A stretch of 64,000 nucleotides of DNA. Origin: Hyphomicrobiales bacterium (GTDB taxonomy: Bacteria; Pseudomonadota; Alphaproteobacteria; Rhizobiales; Aestuariivirgaceae). The DNA lies in contig JANYHE010000123.1 in assembly GCA_025359215.1 (NCBI GenBank), positions 1 through 64,000 of the forward strand, given 5' to 3'. Each line of letters opens with the position of its first letter. Position 1 is the first letter of the stretch. Below the pieces are notes generated by a model. That model was not told where the DNA came from, searched no databases, and saw nothing but the letters and a program-made list of their open reading frames with translations. Both the position numbers and the translations under genes were made by a program. Below are positions 8,933 through 18,500 of the stretch, piece after piece.

Positions 8933-10438
8933 ATGAGCACTGACTCGAAAAAAACGTTCAAGCCCAAAGCCCGTGTGGCCAAGGGGTTTCGTGATGTGGG
9001 GCCAGATGAAATCCGTGGCCTTCGGGCCATGGTGGCCACCATTCAGAAGGTTTATGAATCCTACGGATTTGAACCCGTGGAACAGCCCTTTATTGAATAT
9101 ACTGACGCGCTGGGCAAATTTCTGCCCGATCAAGACAGGCCCAACGCAGGCGTGTTTTCGTTTCAGGACGATGATGATCAATGGCTCAGCCTGCGTTATG
9201 ACCTGACAGCGCCCTTGGCGCGTTATGTGGCTGAGAATGCGCAAAAACTTCCAACGCCTTTCAGAAGCTATCGCCAAGGCTGGGTGTTCCGCAATGAAAA
9301 GCCAGGCCCCGGGCGCTTCAGACAATTCATGCAATTCGATGCCGACACAGTAGGAAGTGCCAGCCCCGCCGCCGACGCCGAAGTGTGCATGATGGCCGCC
9401 GATACGATGGAGGCGCTGGGGATTGAGCGGGGGCAGTATCGCGTCAACGTCAATAATCGCAAAGTGCTCGATGGTATGATGGCTTACATCGGCTTGGATA
9501 GTGTTGATGATACTTCTCGTAAATTGATCGTCCTTAGAGCGCTCGATAAGCTTGATCGGCTTAAGTGGGCTGGTGTTGAACAATTGCTTGGTGAAGGCAG
9601 GACTGATGAAAGTGGCGATCGCACCGATGGCGCCAAGTTATCAGCAGCTGCGATAAAAACAGTTCGAGAAGTTGTCTATCTCAAACAAACAGCGGATCTG
9701 GCCGGACGATCCGACCATGTTGCCCTTGATGAGTATTCCAAATTAGGTCTGATTGAAAATTCTACGTTTCGCCAAGGCATTGATGAGCTACGGCAAATGG
9801 CCTTGCTATTTGACGCAGCAGATTACCAAGTTAATCGCATTGCAATTGATCCCTCTATTATTCGCGGTCTCGAATATTACACAGGCCCAGTCTTCGAATG
9901 CGAACTGCTCATGGAAACCAAGGACGAGAAGGGCAATCCTGTTCGTTTCGGCTCGGTCGGTGGGGGCGGGCGTTATGATGATCTGGTGGCCCGCTTCACA
10001 GGCCAGCAAGTTCCGGCCACAGGATTTTCTATTGGCGTGTCACGGCTTTATTCAGCGCTGGAACACCTGAAGAAAAACAAGGCTTCGGACACTTTGGCTC
10101 CCGTTATCGTCACCGTCATGGATAAAGAGCGCCAAGGTGATTATTGGAAACTAGTGCAAACATTGCGCAATGCGGGCATTCGCGCTGAAATGTATATAGG
10201 CACCTCAAACATGCAAAAGCAGATGAAATATGCCGATAAGCGTGGGAGCCCTTTGGTGATCATTCAAGGTGGTGATGAAAAGGCCAAGGGCGAAGTGCAG
10301 ATCAAAGATTTGCGGCTGGGTTCCGAACTCGCCAGCGCCATTGAAAGCCGCGAAGAATATGCCTCGCAACGCTTGGCACAGGTCACTGTGGCTGAGGGTG
10401 AAATGGTTGAAGCTGTGAAAAAGATGTTGGGCAAATGA
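8933..10438 (+). CDS. hisS: Histidyl-tRNA synthetase
   Basis: 501 residues, class II aminoacyl-tRNA synthetase charging tRNA-His. Motif 2 is seen as [19 protein letters not shown], the histidine-specific segment as [12 protein letters not shown], and motif 3 as [14 protein letters not shown]. The C-terminal anticodon-binding domain starts near residue 385 (PVIVTVMD). Motif 2 has RFRQFMQ where most bacteria have RYRQFHQ, and the His segment reads EYYTG instead of DYYNRT; these match the divergent alphaproteobacterial HisRS group known for tRNA-His lacking the usual G-1. It precedes hisZ and hisG, a usual order in this class, but is separated from hisZ by a palindromic repeat and flanked by another copy upstream. 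Confidence 0.95.
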   Translation: MSTDSKKTFKPKARVAKGFRDVGPDEIRGLRAMVATIQKVYESYGFEPVEQPFIEYTDALGKFLPDQDRPNAGVFSFQDDDDQWLSLRYDLTAPLARYVAENAQKLPTPFRSYRQGWVFRNEKPGPGRFRQFMQFDADTVGSASPAADAEVCMMAADTMEALGIERGQYRVNVNNRKVLDGMMAYIGLDSVDDTSRKLIVLRALDKLDRLKWAGVEQLLGEGRTDESGDRTDGAKLSAAAIKTVREVVYLKQTADLAGRSDHVALDEYSKLGLIENSTFRQGIDELRQMALLFDAADYQVNRIAIDPSIIRGLEYYTGPVFECELLMETKDEKGNPVRFGSVGGGGRYDDLVARFTGQQVPATGFSIGVSRLYSALEHLKKNKASDTLAPVIVTVMDKERQGDYWKLVQTLRNAGIRAEMYIGTSNMQKQMKYADKRGSPLVIIQGGDEKAKGEVQIKDLRLGSELASAIESREEYASQRLAQVTVAEGEMVEAVKKMLGK

Positions 10439-10448
10439 ATTTGTTTAA

Positions 10449-10534
10449 CTGTCATCCCGACGAAAGTCGGGACCCAGACTTTAATCAAGCACTGAATGCG
10501 AATTTCTGGGTCCCGACTTTCGTCGGGATGACAG
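10449..10534. repeat. Palindromic repeat B (REP-like), between hisS and hisZ
   Basis: Arms 10449-10478 and 10505-10534 are a perfect 30-base inverted repeat around 26 bases. Each arm contains the CCCGAC-GAAA-GTCGGG mini-hairpin. It closely matches repeat A before hisS. Its right end stops nine bases before the hisZ ATG, so the ribosome-binding region of hisZ abuts or lies in the right arm. Confidence 0.9.
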
Positions 10535-10543
10535 AGTCAAAAA

Positions 10544-11662
10544 ATGGCTGGTAAATCCTCTTCCGAACGTCTCGCCCTCGAACGCCAGAACGCCGCCATC
10601 ATGGCGGTGTTTGAACGCGCTGGTTTTGACCAGATCGCACCAGACATCATCCAGCCCGCCGACATCTTTCTTGAGCGCTCTGGCGAAGACATTCGCGCCC
10701 GCACTTTTGTGTTTAATGATCCCGAAGGCCATGAACTGTGCTTGCGGCCAGATCTCACCGTGCCTGCCTGCCGTTATCACTTGAGCCACGTCGAAAACCC
10801 CGCCGCCGAAGCAAAATATTCTTACCTCGGTCCTGCATTCCGTTTCCCTGATGAGCGGCTTTCGCCGCAGGAATTCAACCAAGCGGGCCTTGAATGGTTT
10901 GGCGCAGGCGATGCCATTGCCGCTGAAGCTCGGATGTTGAAACTCTGCATCAGCGCTTTGGAAGCAGCCGGAGCAACAGGCCTGAAAGTCACCCTTGGCG
11001 ATGTAGGGTTATTCAGCGCATTGCTTAATGACACAGAAATGCCAGATCGCTGGCGCAGGAGATTGCGTCACCAATTCTGGCGCCCACAAGCCTTCCGCGC
11101 ACTCCTGTCCACCTTCGCCGCTGGCCCCAGCAGTAAACGCACCAGCATATCGTCTGTAGTCGACACTTTAAAGAATAGTGATGCTGCAGCGTGGCTTGAT
11201 AAGCATAACATATCGGTTGCTGGCACGCGGACGCTAGAAGAAATTTCCGAACGTCTGGCTGAAAAATACGCCGATCGTTCTCAATCGCCCCTCAACAGCC
11301 AAGCCATTGAAAATTATCTAGGAATTGATGGAGCAGCGCTAGATGTTCCGCTTCTTTTAAAAGCCGTCAATGGGGCCGAAGCTTATAAATCCGCCTGTAA
11401 TGCTTATGAGCAGCGACTCGACTCTATTGAAGATTTGGGCCTCAATCCGCGCCGCTTTAAATTTTCTGCAAATTTTGGACGGGAAATCGAATACTATACA
11501 GGTTTCGTTTTTCAGATTGAAGTCGACACCAAAGACGGCCCAGTAGCGATTGCGGGCGGTGGCCGTTATGACGAGCTGCTGTCGGATTTAGGGTCACCGC
11601 AAAAAGTGCCAGCCATTGGCTGCGCTATTCACACCGAGCGTTTGCAGGCGGTGCTGGCATGA
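10544..11662 (+). CDS. hisZ: ATP phosphoribosyltransferase regulatory subunit HisZ
   Basis: 372 residues, a catalytically inactive paralogue of HisRS that binds short-form HisG and makes it active and histidine-sensitive. It keeps the class II core: [21 protein letters not shown], and near the end [15 protein letters not shown] and [12 protein letters not shown], but lacks the C-terminal anticodon-binding domain of HisS. Start ATG 10544 follows palindromic repeat B directly; only a weak GAG precedes it. Its stop overlaps hisG as ATGA, so the two subunits are probably made in a fixed ratio. Confidence 0.93.
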   Translation: MAGKSSSERLALERQNAAIMAVFERAGFDQIAPDIIQPADIFLERSGEDIRARTFVFNDPEGHELCLRPDLTVPACRYHLSHVENPAAEAKYSYLGPAFRFPDERLSPQEFNQAGLEWFGAGDAIAAEARMLKLCISALEAAGATGLKVTLGDVGLFSALLNDTEMPDRWRRRLRHQFWRPQAFRALLSTFAAGPSSKRTSISSVVDTLKNSDAAAWLDKHNISVAGTRTLEEISERLAEKYADRSQSPLNSQAIENYLGIDGAALDVPLLLKAVNGAEAYKSACNAYEQRLDSIEDLGLNPRRFKFSANFGREIEYYTGFVFQIEVDTKDGPVAIAGGGRYDELLSDLGSPQKVPAIGCAIHTERLQAVLA

Positions 11663-12339
11663 ACATGCTCACCATAGCCATTCCTTCGAAAGGCCGCCTA
11701 ATGGAATCCGCCGCCGAACTTTTCGAAAAAGCGGGTTTCAAAATTGAACGCCTTGGCACAGATCGCGGCTATCGCGGCAAACTTCTGGGCTTTGATAGTG
11801 TTGAAATCGCTTTCCTCTCCGCCTCTGAAATAGCAGCCAACCTGAAAGACGGCAAAATTGATGCTGGCGTCACCGGCGAAGATTTGCTGCGCGAGGCCAT
11901 GCCCGATCCGAATATCGCCCTTCGCCTTGAATTTGGCCCCGCCAATGTTGTGGTGGCCGTGCCGGAATGCTGGCTCGATGTGGCCGTGATGGCCGATCTT
12001 GATGATGTGGCCAACCAATTTTACAGAACCCATGGTCGCCGCCTGCGCGTGGCCACCAAATATTTGAATCTCACCCGCCGCTTCTTTGCTGAAAAAGGTG
12101 TGACCGGATACAGAATCGTTGAAAGCCTGGGTGCCACCGAAGGGGCACCAGCGGCAGGCACCGCCGAACTGATTGTTGATATCACCACAAGTGGCGCCAC
12201 ACTTTCGGCCAATGCCCTGAAGATTTTGGATGATGGCTTAATTTTAAGGTCGTGCGCAGTTTTGGCCATTTCTCAAAAAAACAAACATGATGTGAGAATT
12301 GCCCAGCTGGTTTCTGCTTTGAATAAGGTACTGAAATAA
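11659..12339 (+). CDS. hisG: ATP phosphoribosyltransferase, short form
   Basis: 226 residues; first step of histidine synthesis, joining ATP and PRPP. The short form lacks the C-terminal histidine-binding domain and works with HisZ, encoded immediately upstream with a 4-base overlap. Marks: [13 protein letters not shown] at the N-terminus, [20 protein letters not shown], and the PRPP loop [14 protein letters not shown] near residues 170-185. No other his genes are in the window. Confidence 0.95.
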   Translation: MNMLTIAIPSKGRLMESAAELFEKAGFKIERLGTDRGYRGKLLGFDSVEIAFLSASEIAANLKDGKIDAGVTGEDLLREAMPDPNIALRLEFGPANVVVAVPECWLDVAVMADLDDVANQFYRTHGRRLRVATKYLNLTRRFFAEKGVTGYRIVESLGATEGAPAAGTAELIVDITTSGATLSANALKILDDGLILRSCAVLAISQKNKHDVRIAQLVSALNKVLK

Positions 12340-12345
12340 ACGTAG

Positions 12346-12394
12346 TGCAATTTACACAAATCAGCGGCATAAAATTGCAATTCTAAATTTTTTT
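12346..12394 (+). terminator. Possible terminator after hisG
   Basis: TGCAATTT at 12346-12353 pairs with AAATTGCA at 12372-12379, and a run of seven T follows at 12388-12394. The stem is AT-rich and the loop is 18 bases, so it would be weak. It overlaps the -35 element proposed for sulP. Confidence 0.4.
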
Positions 12395-12402
12395 GTTATG
12401 CT
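12375..12402 (+). promoter_or_regulatory. Possible sigma-70 promoter of sulP
   Basis: TTGCAA at 12375-12380 and TATGCT at 12397-12402 are 16 bases apart. Transcription from here would give an mRNA leader of about 270 bases before the likely start of the SulP protein. Confidence 0.4.
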
Positions 12403-12409
12403 TGGGTTA

Positions 12410-12640
12410 TCGTTTACAGGGCACATGAAAACGGGGGCAGTTCAAATATTTTTATTAAGCTAAGGCCTGAATGGATTGTTGAGATCTGTGCGTGCGCAGC
12501 ATCGTTATCGCCCCCGGTATGGTGCTGCAGCAAAAATGTACGGATCTAAAATTATTCAGCTGCCTGAGCGGGGGGCCTGCAGGTAACTGCGGCCCCCCGC
12601 GACTTTTCGAGTTTTGCCAACGGATTAGATGTAGAGTTAT
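12410..12640 (+). promoter_or_regulatory. Structured leader ahead of the SulP gene
   Basis: No convincing protein is encoded here. CGGGGGC at 12432-12438 is complementary to GCCCCCG at 12510-12516. Further on, GCGGGGGGCC at 12568-12577 pairs perfectly with GGCCCCCCGC at 12591-12600; inside, GCAG and CTGC close a GTAA tetraloop, and TTTT follows at 12604. The C tract at 12511-12515 could instead pair with the G tract at 12570-12575, so exclusive folds are possible. Candidate riboregulator or attenuator for an anion transporter; a conserved alphaproteobacterial RNA motif (sul1) has been reported before sulfate transporters, but I cannot say whether this belongs to it. Confidence 0.5.
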
Positions 12641-12677
12641 CCCCATCACAGTGATTCTCTGTGCGGATAACATCGAA

Positions 12678-14348
12678 TTGGCCGATCAACACAATTTCAC
12701 AAATGATTTTACGCCTAAGCTGTTGAGCCAATTACGCGAGGGCTATGGCTTTTCGGACTTTCGCAGAGATCTAACCGCGGGCCTCACTGTCGCGATAGTG
12801 GCGCTACCACTCTCTATGGCCATTGCCATTGCCTCGCACGCCAGCCCAGAAAGAGGACTTTTTACATCGATAGTCGGTGGGTTTATCATCTCGGCGCTGG
12901 GCGGCAGCCGCTTCCAAATTGGCGGGCCCGCTGGCGCATTTATCGTGGTGGTGGCTTCTATCATTGACCAGCACGGCTATGATGGTTTGCTCTTAGCCAC
13001 CATGATGGCCGGTTTTGTCTTGCTCCTTGCCGGCCTTTTACGCCTTGGCACTTATATTAAATATGTGCCCCACCCTGTCACCGTAGGGTTCACATGTGGC
13101 ATCGGAGTTGTGATTTTTGCCAGTCAAATAAAAGATTTGATTGGGTTGAATTTGAACGGACTTGAGCCAGCACCATTTCTGCCCAAATTGAATGCGCTTT
13201 GGCTGGCTATTCCCACGTTCAATCCCTTGGCAATCATGATATCTCTTTTGACCATCGCCATCATCGTGATCAGCAGAAAAATAAAGCCACAGTGGCCATC
13301 CTTTTTGATTGCAATAACAGCAGCTTCATTGCTCACCCATTTCCTCGGATTAAATGTTGAAACCATTGCGTCCAAGTTTGGCGAAATTCCACATTGGCTT
13401 TTACCACCAAAACTACCCAGTTTCTCATTGCCAATGATAATTGAGTTGTTTCCTGATGCTCTCACACTGGCGTTTTTATGCAGCATATCTTCACTGCTTT
13501 CCGCTGCAGTTGCCGATTCAATGACGGGCCGTCACCACCGATCCAATGGTGAACTCTTGGCCCAAGGTTTGGCAAATATTCTCTGCAGTTGCTTTGGTGC
13601 GATGACTGCGACTGGGGCTGTGGCCCGCACTATTACGAACGTGAACTATGGCTCGACAGGTCCAATCTCCGGATTGCTGCATTCCTGCTTCCTATTACTG
13701 TTCATGGCCGTTGCAGCACCGCTGGCGGGTTATATTCCACTGCCCAGTCTTGCCAGCATTATTGCTGTTGTGGCTTGGAATATGTTGAACCTTTCGGAGG
13801 TAAAGCGTCTAATCAGTTTTTCGAAAACTGATGCTGTAGTGGTCATATCAACAATTCTGCTTGTCGTGTTTGTTGGCTTAACCACCGGCATCATTGCGGG
13901 CGTTGTGTTTGGCAGTCTGGCTTTTATGCATCGCATGGCAGAGTCGATAGAAATTGAAACTCACCATCACAACGCGGCGCCAACATCAGATGAGTTTAAG
14001 GCAGAACACGGCGTTATCATCCACCGCATCTCTGGGGCATTCTTCTTTGGTGCGGCCAGCGCGATATCTGCCACTCTTGAACAATACGATGAAAAGCCCC
14101 GAGCTTACATTTTGGATTTTACAGACGTGCCATTTGTTGATTCCTCTGCAGCCAACACATTGAAGGGCTTTCTCACCAAAGCAAAATTACAAAATGCCAT
14201 AGTCTATCTGACAGGGGCCTCCTTACATGTGCGCCGCGAACTCATTTCGAGTGGCATTAAAAAACCAAGTGTCCATTATGGTCACACCATCGAAAATTGC
14301 CTCGCAGCAATCCATCATGGCCATGAAATTGACGAACATCATGAATAG
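12678..14348 (+). CDS. SulP-family inorganic anion transporter with STAS domain
   Basis: About 556 residues from TTG 12678. The frame is open back to GTG 12492, but that stretch lies in the structured leader and does not resemble the family, whose proteins begin shortly before the LLSQLREGYGFSDFRRD segment; GTG 12651 is an alternative start. Ten or more membrane segments follow, with the SulP signature region ASPERGLFTSIVGG and GGSRFQIGGPAGAF. The last 130 residues form a cytoplasmic STAS domain (ILDFTDVPFVDSSAANTLKG). It should carry sulfate, bicarbonate or a similar anion across the inner membrane; the substrate is not decidable and no sulfate-assimilation or carbonic-anhydrase gene is adjacent. 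Confidence 0.87.
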   Translation: MADQHNFTNDFTPKLLSQLREGYGFSDFRRDLTAGLTVAIVALPLSMAIAIASHASPERGLFTSIVGGFIISALGGSRFQIGGPAGAFIVVVASIIDQHGYDGLLLATMMAGFVLLLAGLLRLGTYIKYVPHPVTVGFTCGIGVVIFASQIKDLIGLNLNGLEPAPFLPKLNALWLAIPTFNPLAIMISLLTIAIIVISRKIKPQWPSFLIAITAASLLTHFLGLNVETIASKFGEIPHWLLPPKLPSFSLPMIIELFPDALTLAFLCSISSLLSAAVADSMTGRHHRSNGELLAQGLANILCSCFGAMTATGAVARTITNVNYGSTGPISGLLHSCFLLLFMAVAAPLAGYIPLPSLASIIAVVAWNMLNLSEVKRLISFSKTDAVVVISTILLVVFVGLTTGIIAGVVFGSLAFMHRMAESIEIETHHHNAAPTSDEFKAEHGVIIHRISGAFFFGAASAISATLEQYDEKPRAYILDFTDVPFVDSSAANTLKGFLTKAKLQNAIVYLTGASLHVRRELISSGIKKPSVHYGHTIENCLAAIHHGHEIDEHHE

Positions 14349-14388
14349 CGATCAGCTACAAGAGTAAACGAATCGACTGGAGAATTTT

Positions 14389-15594
14389 ATGCGTTTAAAA
14401 ATCAGTATTGCCGCTTTGGGATTGTTGCTGGCGTCGACCAGTTTTGCGAGTGCCGCCTCTTGCGGCAACACGGCGCAAGGTTTTGCAGGCTTTCTCGCAG
14501 GCGTAAAGCAGCAAGCTGCCCAACAGGGTGTTAATGGCGAGGCCTTGGCCCAGCTTGATCAAGTGCAATATGATCCCGCCATCATCAAGCGCGACCGAGC
14601 CCAGAATGTTTTCTCGCAAAGCTTTTTACAATTCGCAGGGCGCATGGCGTCCGATTTTCGGGTCACCCATGGCCGTGAACTGATCGCGAAATATAAGGAT
14701 GTGTTTGACCGTGCGCAAAAGCAATATGGTGTGCCAGCTCCGGTGATCACCGCTTTTTGGGCGCTGGAAACAGATTTTGGCGCTGATATCGGTAAGTCTC
14801 CCACCATTCAGGCATTGCTCACTTTGGGTTGGGATTGCCGCCGCCCTGAAAAGTTCCGCCCGCAAATTATTCCCGCTTTAATGCTGGTGCAAAATGGCGA
14901 TCTTTCGCCAGATGAAATGCGTGGCGCTTGGGCTGGTGAAATTGGCCAAACTCAGTTCATGGCTTATGATTACAATGATAGCGCTGTCGATTTTGATGGT
15001 GATGGCAAACGCAATTTGCGTGACTCTATTCCCGATGTGATTGGCTCCACCGCCAATCTTTTGAAAAAAAGCGGCTGGGTCGCAGGCCAGCCGTGGCTGC
15101 AAGAAGTGCAAGTGCCAGAAAGTTTGCCGTGGGATCAAGCCGATCTCGCTATCTCCCTGCCACGCGCGCAATGGGTGAAATGGGGTGTCACCGGCGTGGG
15201 TGGCAAGGCGCTGAAAGGCGATAAAGTTACAGCCGCTTTATTGTTGCCCATGGGCAAAGATGGGCCTGCCTTTTTGGCCTATGGCAATTTCACCAAGGCC
15301 TATTTGAAGTGGAACGAAAGCTTAGTTTATTCCACAACTGCGGCCTATCTCGCCACGCGCATTGCAGGTGCCGGCAAAGTGAGCCCCGGTCGAGGTGCAG
15401 TCACACCGCTTGATTTCAAGTCAATAGTGGCTCTACAAAATATTCTTGCCGCCAAAGGTTACGACATTGGCAAGCCCGATGGCAAAATCGGAGCAGGCAC
15501 CAGAGCCGCCGTAAAAGCTGAACAGATTAAAGCGGGTTTGCCTGCGGATTCTTATCCGACAGCGGATCTATTGGCGCATCTGCAGGGCGGTTAA
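14389..15594 (+). CDS. Lytic murein transglycosylase, MltB family, with peptidoglycan-binding domain
   Basis: 401 residues. A signal peptide ends near residue 22 (SFASAAS), with no lipobox, so the enzyme is probably soluble in the periplasm. The SLT_2 catalytic domain spans about 27-315 with the catalytic Glu in AFWALETDFGADIG, plus EIGQTQFMAYDY and VDFDGDGKRNLRDSIPDVIGS. A PG_binding_1 domain occupies about 340-398 (LQNILAAKGYDIGKPDGKIG). It cleaves the glycan strand with formation of 1,6-anhydro-muramic acid. GGAG lies six bases before the ATG. Its last 68 bases overlap the end of the convergent RND gene. Confidence 0.93.
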   Translation: MRLKISIAALGLLLASTSFASAASCGNTAQGFAGFLAGVKQQAAQQGVNGEALAQLDQVQYDPAIIKRDRAQNVFSQSFLQFAGRMASDFRVTHGRELIAKYKDVFDRAQKQYGVPAPVITAFWALETDFGADIGKSPTIQALLTLGWDCRRPEKFRPQIIPALMLVQNGDLSPDEMRGAWAGEIGQTQFMAYDYNDSAVDFDGDGKRNLRDSIPDVIGSTANLLKKSGWVAGQPWLQEVQVPESLPWDQADLAISLPRAQWVKWGVTGVGGKALKGDKVTAALLLPMGKDGPAFLAYGNFTKAYLKWNESLVYSTTAAYLATRIAGAGKVSPGRGAVTPLDFKSIVALQNILAAKGYDIGKPDGKIGAGTRAAVKAEQIKAGLPADSYPTADLLAHLQGG

Positions 15595-18500
15595 ACAGCC
15601 CTGACAGTTTTTCCATATAAATATAAAGCACTGGCGTAATAAACAGTGTGAGTGCCTGCGAGACCAGCAATCCACCTACTACAGCAATTCCTAAAGGTTG
15701 GCGCAATTCTGAACTTGCGCCAACGGCCAAGGCAATGGGCAAGGCACCCATGAGAGCGGCAAGTGTCGTCATCATGATGGGGCGAAAACGCATCAGGCAG
15801 GCTTTGTGGATAGCATCCTCGGCATTCATGCCGTCGCGTCTTAGCTTAATCGCCACATCGACCATCATAATCGCATTCTTTTTCACAATGCCGATCAACA
15901 TCAAAAGACCGATTACTGCTATGATCGAAAGATCAAACCCACCGAGATAAAGTGCAGCCAGGGCTCCTGCTGCGGCCGCCGGCAGGCCTGAAAGAATGGT
16001 CAGCGGGTGAATGAAACTTTCATAGAGCATACCCAGCACAATATATATGGTGAGAATTGCACCAAGGATCAAAAGACCTTGATTGGCGGTTGAATCCTGA
16101 AAAGTTTTTGCAGTACCATAATAAGCGGTGCTCACATTCGCTGGCCAGTTCAAATCGTTTTTCAATTTTGCAACTTCAGCAGTGGTGGCACCGAGCGCGA
16201 CCCCCGGCGGAAGATTGTAAGAAATTGTGACCGCGGGAAGTTGGCCCAATTGATTGACGGTCAGTGCACCTGCACCGCGATCAATATGAGCAAAAGTTCC
16301 CAGCGGTACCAATGTTCCACTATTGGTGGCCACTTGCAAAGTTTGCAATCGCTCCGGCGTCCACTCAACCTTGGGATCAAGTTCAGCAATCACCGGATAT
16401 GAGTCGTTTGAATTATAAATGGTTGAAACCTGAACACCGCCCAATCCTGCATAAAGTGTTGAACGCAAAACGTCGGAACTGATCCCAAGCGCTTGCGCTT
16501 TATTGCGATCTAATACCAAATGGGCCTGTTGCGCGGTATTCTGCGCGTCGGAATTCACGTCAGCGAAGAAATCTTTGTCTTTGTTCATGGCGTCGGAAAG
16601 CTTCTGCGTCCAAGTGCTCATCAAATCATAATCAAGAGATTGCACGGTGAGCTGGTAAGCACTTGCTCCCTGTCTTGCACCGATGCTCAAGTTTTGAACG
16701 GGTGTGGCATTGCCGGTGATGCCGGGAATGCTGCTCGTCAGTTTTCGCATATCAGCCAGCACTTGTTGCAGGGGCGCGCGTTGGTCCTTGGGTTTTAACT
16801 GCACAAACATGCGGCCTGAATTCATCGCTCCAGAATTGGAGCCGACCGTTGAAGCCACATGGTCCACATCAGGCGATTGTGCAATGAGAGTGGCCAGTTT
16901 GTCTTGCAGCACTTTCATTGCGCTATAAGAAATATCTTGGCGGCCTTGTGTGGAAACTTGCAATTGGCCAATATCTTCAGTGGGAAAAAAGCCTTTGGGC
17001 AAACTGTAAAACAATGTCATCGTTGCATAGATTGAGCCCAGAAAAACCAAGAACACCAGCGGATGAAATTTAAGACAGAGCGCAAGTAGCTTTTCGTAAG
17101 CCGAAGACACACTATTTAGAATTGATTCAAGTGCCCTAGCAATAGAGTTGGGTGAATGATCGATCTTCAAGATGCGAGCGGACATCATAGGTGTGAGCGT
17201 GAGCGACACAAACATTGAGACCAAAATGGCAACCGTCACCACAACCGCAAATTCATTGAAGATCCGACCAATAACGCCGCCCATAAGCAAAACCGGAATG
17301 AACACCGCAACCAGAGAAACTGAAATCGACAAGATTGTGAAGCCCACTTCTGCTGAACCAGCGATGGCGGCTTCGAAAGCGCCTTTACCTTCTTCCTCCA
17401 TGTGCCGCACAATATTTTCCATCATCACAATGGCATCATCAACCACCAAACCCACCGCCAAAGTAATGCCCATTAAAGATACGTTGTCGATGGAGTAACC
17501 GAGCAAATACATAATGGCCAAAGTTCCAATCAACGAGATGGGAACTGTGACAGCAGGGATCAATGTTGCCCGCACCGAACGGATGAATAAAAATACAATC
17601 GCTACAACCAGAGCAATAGTGAGGCCCAAAGTATATTCCGCATCTGCCACAGCAGATTTCACTGATGTAGCCCTATCGTTCATCACGCTGATGGATGCTG
17701 TGGCCGGAAGTTGTTTCTCTAAATCTGGAAGCAAAGCTTTCACACGGTCAACCACCGCCACAGTATTGGCATCAGGTTGGCGCTGCACAGCAAGAATTAT
17801 GGCAGGCGTTCCATCATATTGGGCTGCTGATTGGAGATTGGCCACGGAGTCAATCACGCGTGAGACATCTCCTAATTTCACTTCATTGCCATTGCGAGTT
17901 GCAATCACTTGGGAGGCAAAATCCTTGGCATTAGAAAGTTGAGTATTGGCCAAAAGTGTAAGTTGCTGCGGGCCTGCCACCAGTGTGCCCAAAGGGCTGG
18001 TGCGATTGGCAGCTGTTATAGCCGCCTGCAATTGCGCAACTGTAATGCTCTTTGCGGCTAAAGCACCGGGATCAATTTCAATCCGCACAGCATATTGCTG
18101 GCTACCAAAAATCGAGACCTGCGCCACACCCTCCACAGTTGAAAGTTGCGGCGAGAGAATATCTTGCGCGATCTGATCCAGATCAGTGAGTGCTGCAATA
18201 TCGCTCTTGATGGCCAGCAACAGCACTGGCGCATCGGCAGGGTTCACTTTGCGATAGCTCGGGGGCGAAGTCATGTCCTTCGGCATGTCGCGCTGCACCC
18301 GCGCAATAGCAGCAGCTACGTCTGCGGCTGCAGCATCAATTGAGCGATCCAAAACAAATTGAATAGCAATATTGGTAGAGCCTAAGGAGTTTGACGTCGA
18401 AATCGTATCCACGCCAGCTATCGTTGCGAATTGCTTGATCAAAGGCGTGGCCACTGAAGTGGCCATAATATCAGGGGAAGCCCCAGAAAGATTGGCTGAA

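Noticed and set aside
8783..9583. Open frame of 266 codons on the minus strand across repeat A and hisS
   Set aside because: Antisense to the conserved class II synthetase core; its composition follows from hisS codons.
9490..9860. Seemingly different codon style in the middle of hisS (and of hisZ near 11130-11500)
   Set aside because: Only an impression by eye in weakly conserved parts; a codon-usage plot would be needed before claiming recombination.
8782..10534. Repeats A and B as ends of an insertion sequence or composite transposon
   Set aside because: No transposase, no target duplication visible, and a third related copy stands alone at 43980-44074; they fit a REP-like family better.
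12492..12677. N-terminal extension of the SulP protein from GTG 12492
   Set aside because: It runs through the perfect 10-pair GC hairpin and has no likeness to the SulP N-terminus; treated as leader RNA.
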